A stretch of 6,247 bases of DNA. Origin: Kiloniellales bacterium (lineage in GTDB: Bacteria; Pseudomonadota; Alphaproteobacteria; Kiloniellales; JAKSDN01). Under the pieces are notes generated by a model. It ran no database searches. It had not been told where the DNA came from and saw nothing but the letters and a program-made list of their open reading frames with translations. The stretch is from NCBI GenBank assembly GCA_022360075.1, contig JAKSDN010000407.1, positions 1 to 6,247 of the forward strand, read 5' to 3'. Each line of letters begins with the position of its first letter. Position 1 is the first letter of the stretch. Shown piece after piece: positions 5,166-6,247 of the stretch. Made by a program: the position numbers and the translations under genes.

Positions 5166-5963
5166 CTAGCCATCGCAGGCCGTGGCGACGAAGGCCTTGT
5201 TGCCTTCGATGTGCTTCAGGGTGGCCGAGCAGGACGCCGCCGCCAGGCCGCGCAGCGGCACGGTCTCGCCCAGCGGCAGGGTGAAGGGCGCCTGGTTGGC
5301 GAAGATGCGCACGGAGCTGTCGTCGAGCACCTTGGAGAGCGCCATGGAGACCTGCTTCTCCAGCACCCAGACCGCGGCCCCAACGCCGAGCTCGTGCACG
5401 CCCGGGGCATCGAGGCCTGCCGGGCGCTTCGGCAGGGCCTCGCCCGCCGGCGCGGCCGCCACCTGTACCTCGGCCGCGGCGCCGGCCTGCGCGGCCGTGG
5501 CCATGGCGACCGTCTGCGATGCCGTCTCGCCGATCTCGGCGACCTGCTGGAGCAGGCTCTCCTGACCGCTGGCCAGGCCGGAGAGCTTGTCGCCCACACC
5601 CTGGATCTCGCTACGCAAGGCGCTGACGGCCTGGTCCAGACCGGCGGTCTCGGCGACGTCGGCCTCCAGGCTGCTGACCCGCGCGTCCATGCTGGCCGTC
5701 AGATCCTCGACGCTGGCCTCGAGCCCGGCCAGGCGCTCGGCTTCGGGACTCGGGGCGGCGGCCTGCTCCTCCAGCTTGGCCGAGAGTGCCTCGACCTCGC
5801 CCTTCACCGCGTCCAAGGCCGCGCCGCTCGCCTCGAGCCCGCTCTCGAGCTCGGCGACCTGGGTCTCGAGCTCGTCCGTGCCCGGTGCGATGGCGAGCCC
5901 CAGAAGGAAGCCGACAACGAGAATGGCGGCCGCCACGGCCACCTGTGGCATTGACTTGGGCAT
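5166..5963 (-). CDS. Uncharacterised membrane-anchored coiled-coil protein
   Basis: I do not recognise the family. The 265-residue protein has an N-terminal hydrophobic helix (about 7-26, AVAAAILVVGFLLGLAIA) after a short Lys-containing head. This fits an uncleaved signal anchor with the rest in the periplasm. Residues about 29-155 are rich in Glu, Leu, Ala and Ser with heptad-like spacing, indicating a long coiled coil. An Ala/Pro-rich linker follows (about 156-187). A compact C-terminal domain (about 188-265) then contains VWVLEKQVSMALSKVL and a final segment with only two cysteines, Cys245 and Cys263, which could form a disulfide. The ATG at 5963 has GGGGAG 6 nt upstream. Coding is supported by length, composition and architecture. 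A role in envelope organisation is possible but unproven. Confidence 0.82.
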   Translation of the reverse strand: MPKSMPQVAVAAAILVVGFLLGLAIAPGTDELETQVAELESGLEASGAALDAVKGEVEALSAKLEEQAAAPSPEAERLAGLEASVEDLTASMDARVSSLEADVAETAGLDQAVSALRSEIQGVGDKLSGLASGQESLLQQVAEIGETASQTVAMATAAQAGAAAEVQVAAAPAGEALPKRPAGLDAPGVHELGVGAAVWVLEKQVSMALSKVLDDSSVRIFANQAPFTLPLGETVPLRGLAAASCSATLKHIEGNKAFVATACDG

Positions 5964-6114
5964 GCTTGTCTCCCCGGCAGCCTCGGGACCGCTTCGCCGC
6001 GGCCCTCCTCAGCTCAGAAACCTAGCAGACTTTGCCGGGGGGCGTCAGCGCCAAGCCGGGCGCGGCCCGGAACTTCACCGGCCGGTCATCACGCCTTCTC
6101 TACCCCGACGCGCA

Positions 6115-6247
6115 TCAGACGTGCTTCGGCCAGCGCCCGGCCTTCTTGAGGGCGACGGCCTTGGCCAGGTTCTCGGTCACCCGGGAGAAGACCGAGTCCC
6201 AGTCGCCCGCCACGGGCTGGCGGATCAGCCGCATCGAGGGATACCAG
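6115..6247 (-). CDS. C-terminal end of a larger protein, tentatively TPR/glycosyltransferase-type (cut by window edge)
   Basis: The last 43 codons of a minus-strand gene run from the right edge to a TGA at 6115-6117. The fragment reads WYPSMRLIRQP (1-11), then GDWDSVFSRVTENLAKAV (14-31) and a basic tail, RWPKHV. A 'WYP..RL.RQ...GDW..V..RV...L' ending is, from memory, typical of the C-terminus of tetratricopeptide-repeat proteins with an OGT/heptosyltransferase-like domain in alphaproteobacteria. No catalytic part is visible, so the function is a guess. About 150 nt separate its stop from the start of the coiled-coil gene on the same strand, so co-transcription is possible. Confidence 0.7.
   Translation of the reverse strand, partial: WYPSMRLIRQPVAGDWDSVFSRVTENLAKAVALKKAGRWPKHV

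Noticed and set aside
5211..5954. 247-codon plus-strand frame opposite the coiled-coil gene.
   Set aside because: Leu/Gly/Arg-rich shadow of the heptad-containing minus-strand frame; no start signal and no motif.
1..6247. CRISPR array, tRNA genes, insertion sequence or prophage genes.
   Set aside because: No regularly spaced direct repeats, no cloverleaf with anticodon, no transposase or phage-like coding sequence was seen on either strand.

Overview
The window looks like chromosomal DNA of a GC-rich alphaproteobacterium, most likely of the Rhodospirillales/Rhodobacterales type. This rests on the protein families present: ethylmalonyl-CoA-pathway enzymes and an alphaproteobacterial-style succinate dehydrogenase membrane anchor. 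No taxonomic search was possible. Both window edges cut genes.

Layout, left to right. (1) 1-568, minus strand: the start of a succinate dehydrogenase operon, complete sdhC and the 5' end of sdhD, overlapping by one base. sdhA and sdhB would be expected beyond the left edge. (2) 569-1784: an unusually long gap of about 1.2 kb without a convincing gene. Its right-hand third (nearest sdhC) holds the sdhC leader and a candidate sigma-70 promoter. Next comes a small cluster of DnaA-box-like sites. Then follows a hairpin-dense GC-rich block ending in a 14-bp perfect stem. (3) 1785-4037, minus strand: mesaconyl-CoA hydratase (mch) preceded by a CitE-like CoA-ester lyase/thioesterase (closest to Mcl2). 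They are separated by an intrinsic terminator and a 106-bp nested palindrome. (4) 4236-5105, plus strand: pyridoxal kinase pdxY, divergent from the lyase and started at TTG. (5) 5128-5159: a 12-bp perfect palindrome serving as a bidirectional terminator or REP-like element. (6) 5166-5963, minus strand: an uncharacterised membrane-anchored coiled-coil protein. (7) 6115-6247, minus strand: the C-terminal end of another protein, tentatively a TPR/glycosyltransferase-type protein.

How the genes fit together: mesaconyl-CoA hydratase makes beta-methylmalyl-CoA. Malyl-CoA lyase/thioesterase enzymes act on that compound and on malyl-CoA, giving glyoxylate plus propionyl-CoA, or malate. Propionyl-CoA is carried to succinyl-CoA, and succinate dehydrogenase passes the carbon on to fumarate. 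The minus-strand set is therefore a coherent C2-assimilation/TCA neighbourhood, although terminator and repeat insertions suggest at least three transcription units. PdxY (PLP salvage) and the coiled-coil protein show no obvious link to it.

The most unusual material is non-coding: the centrally symmetric 106-bp palindrome, the DnaA-box-like cluster and the hairpin-rich block. No obviously new multi-gene system is visible.
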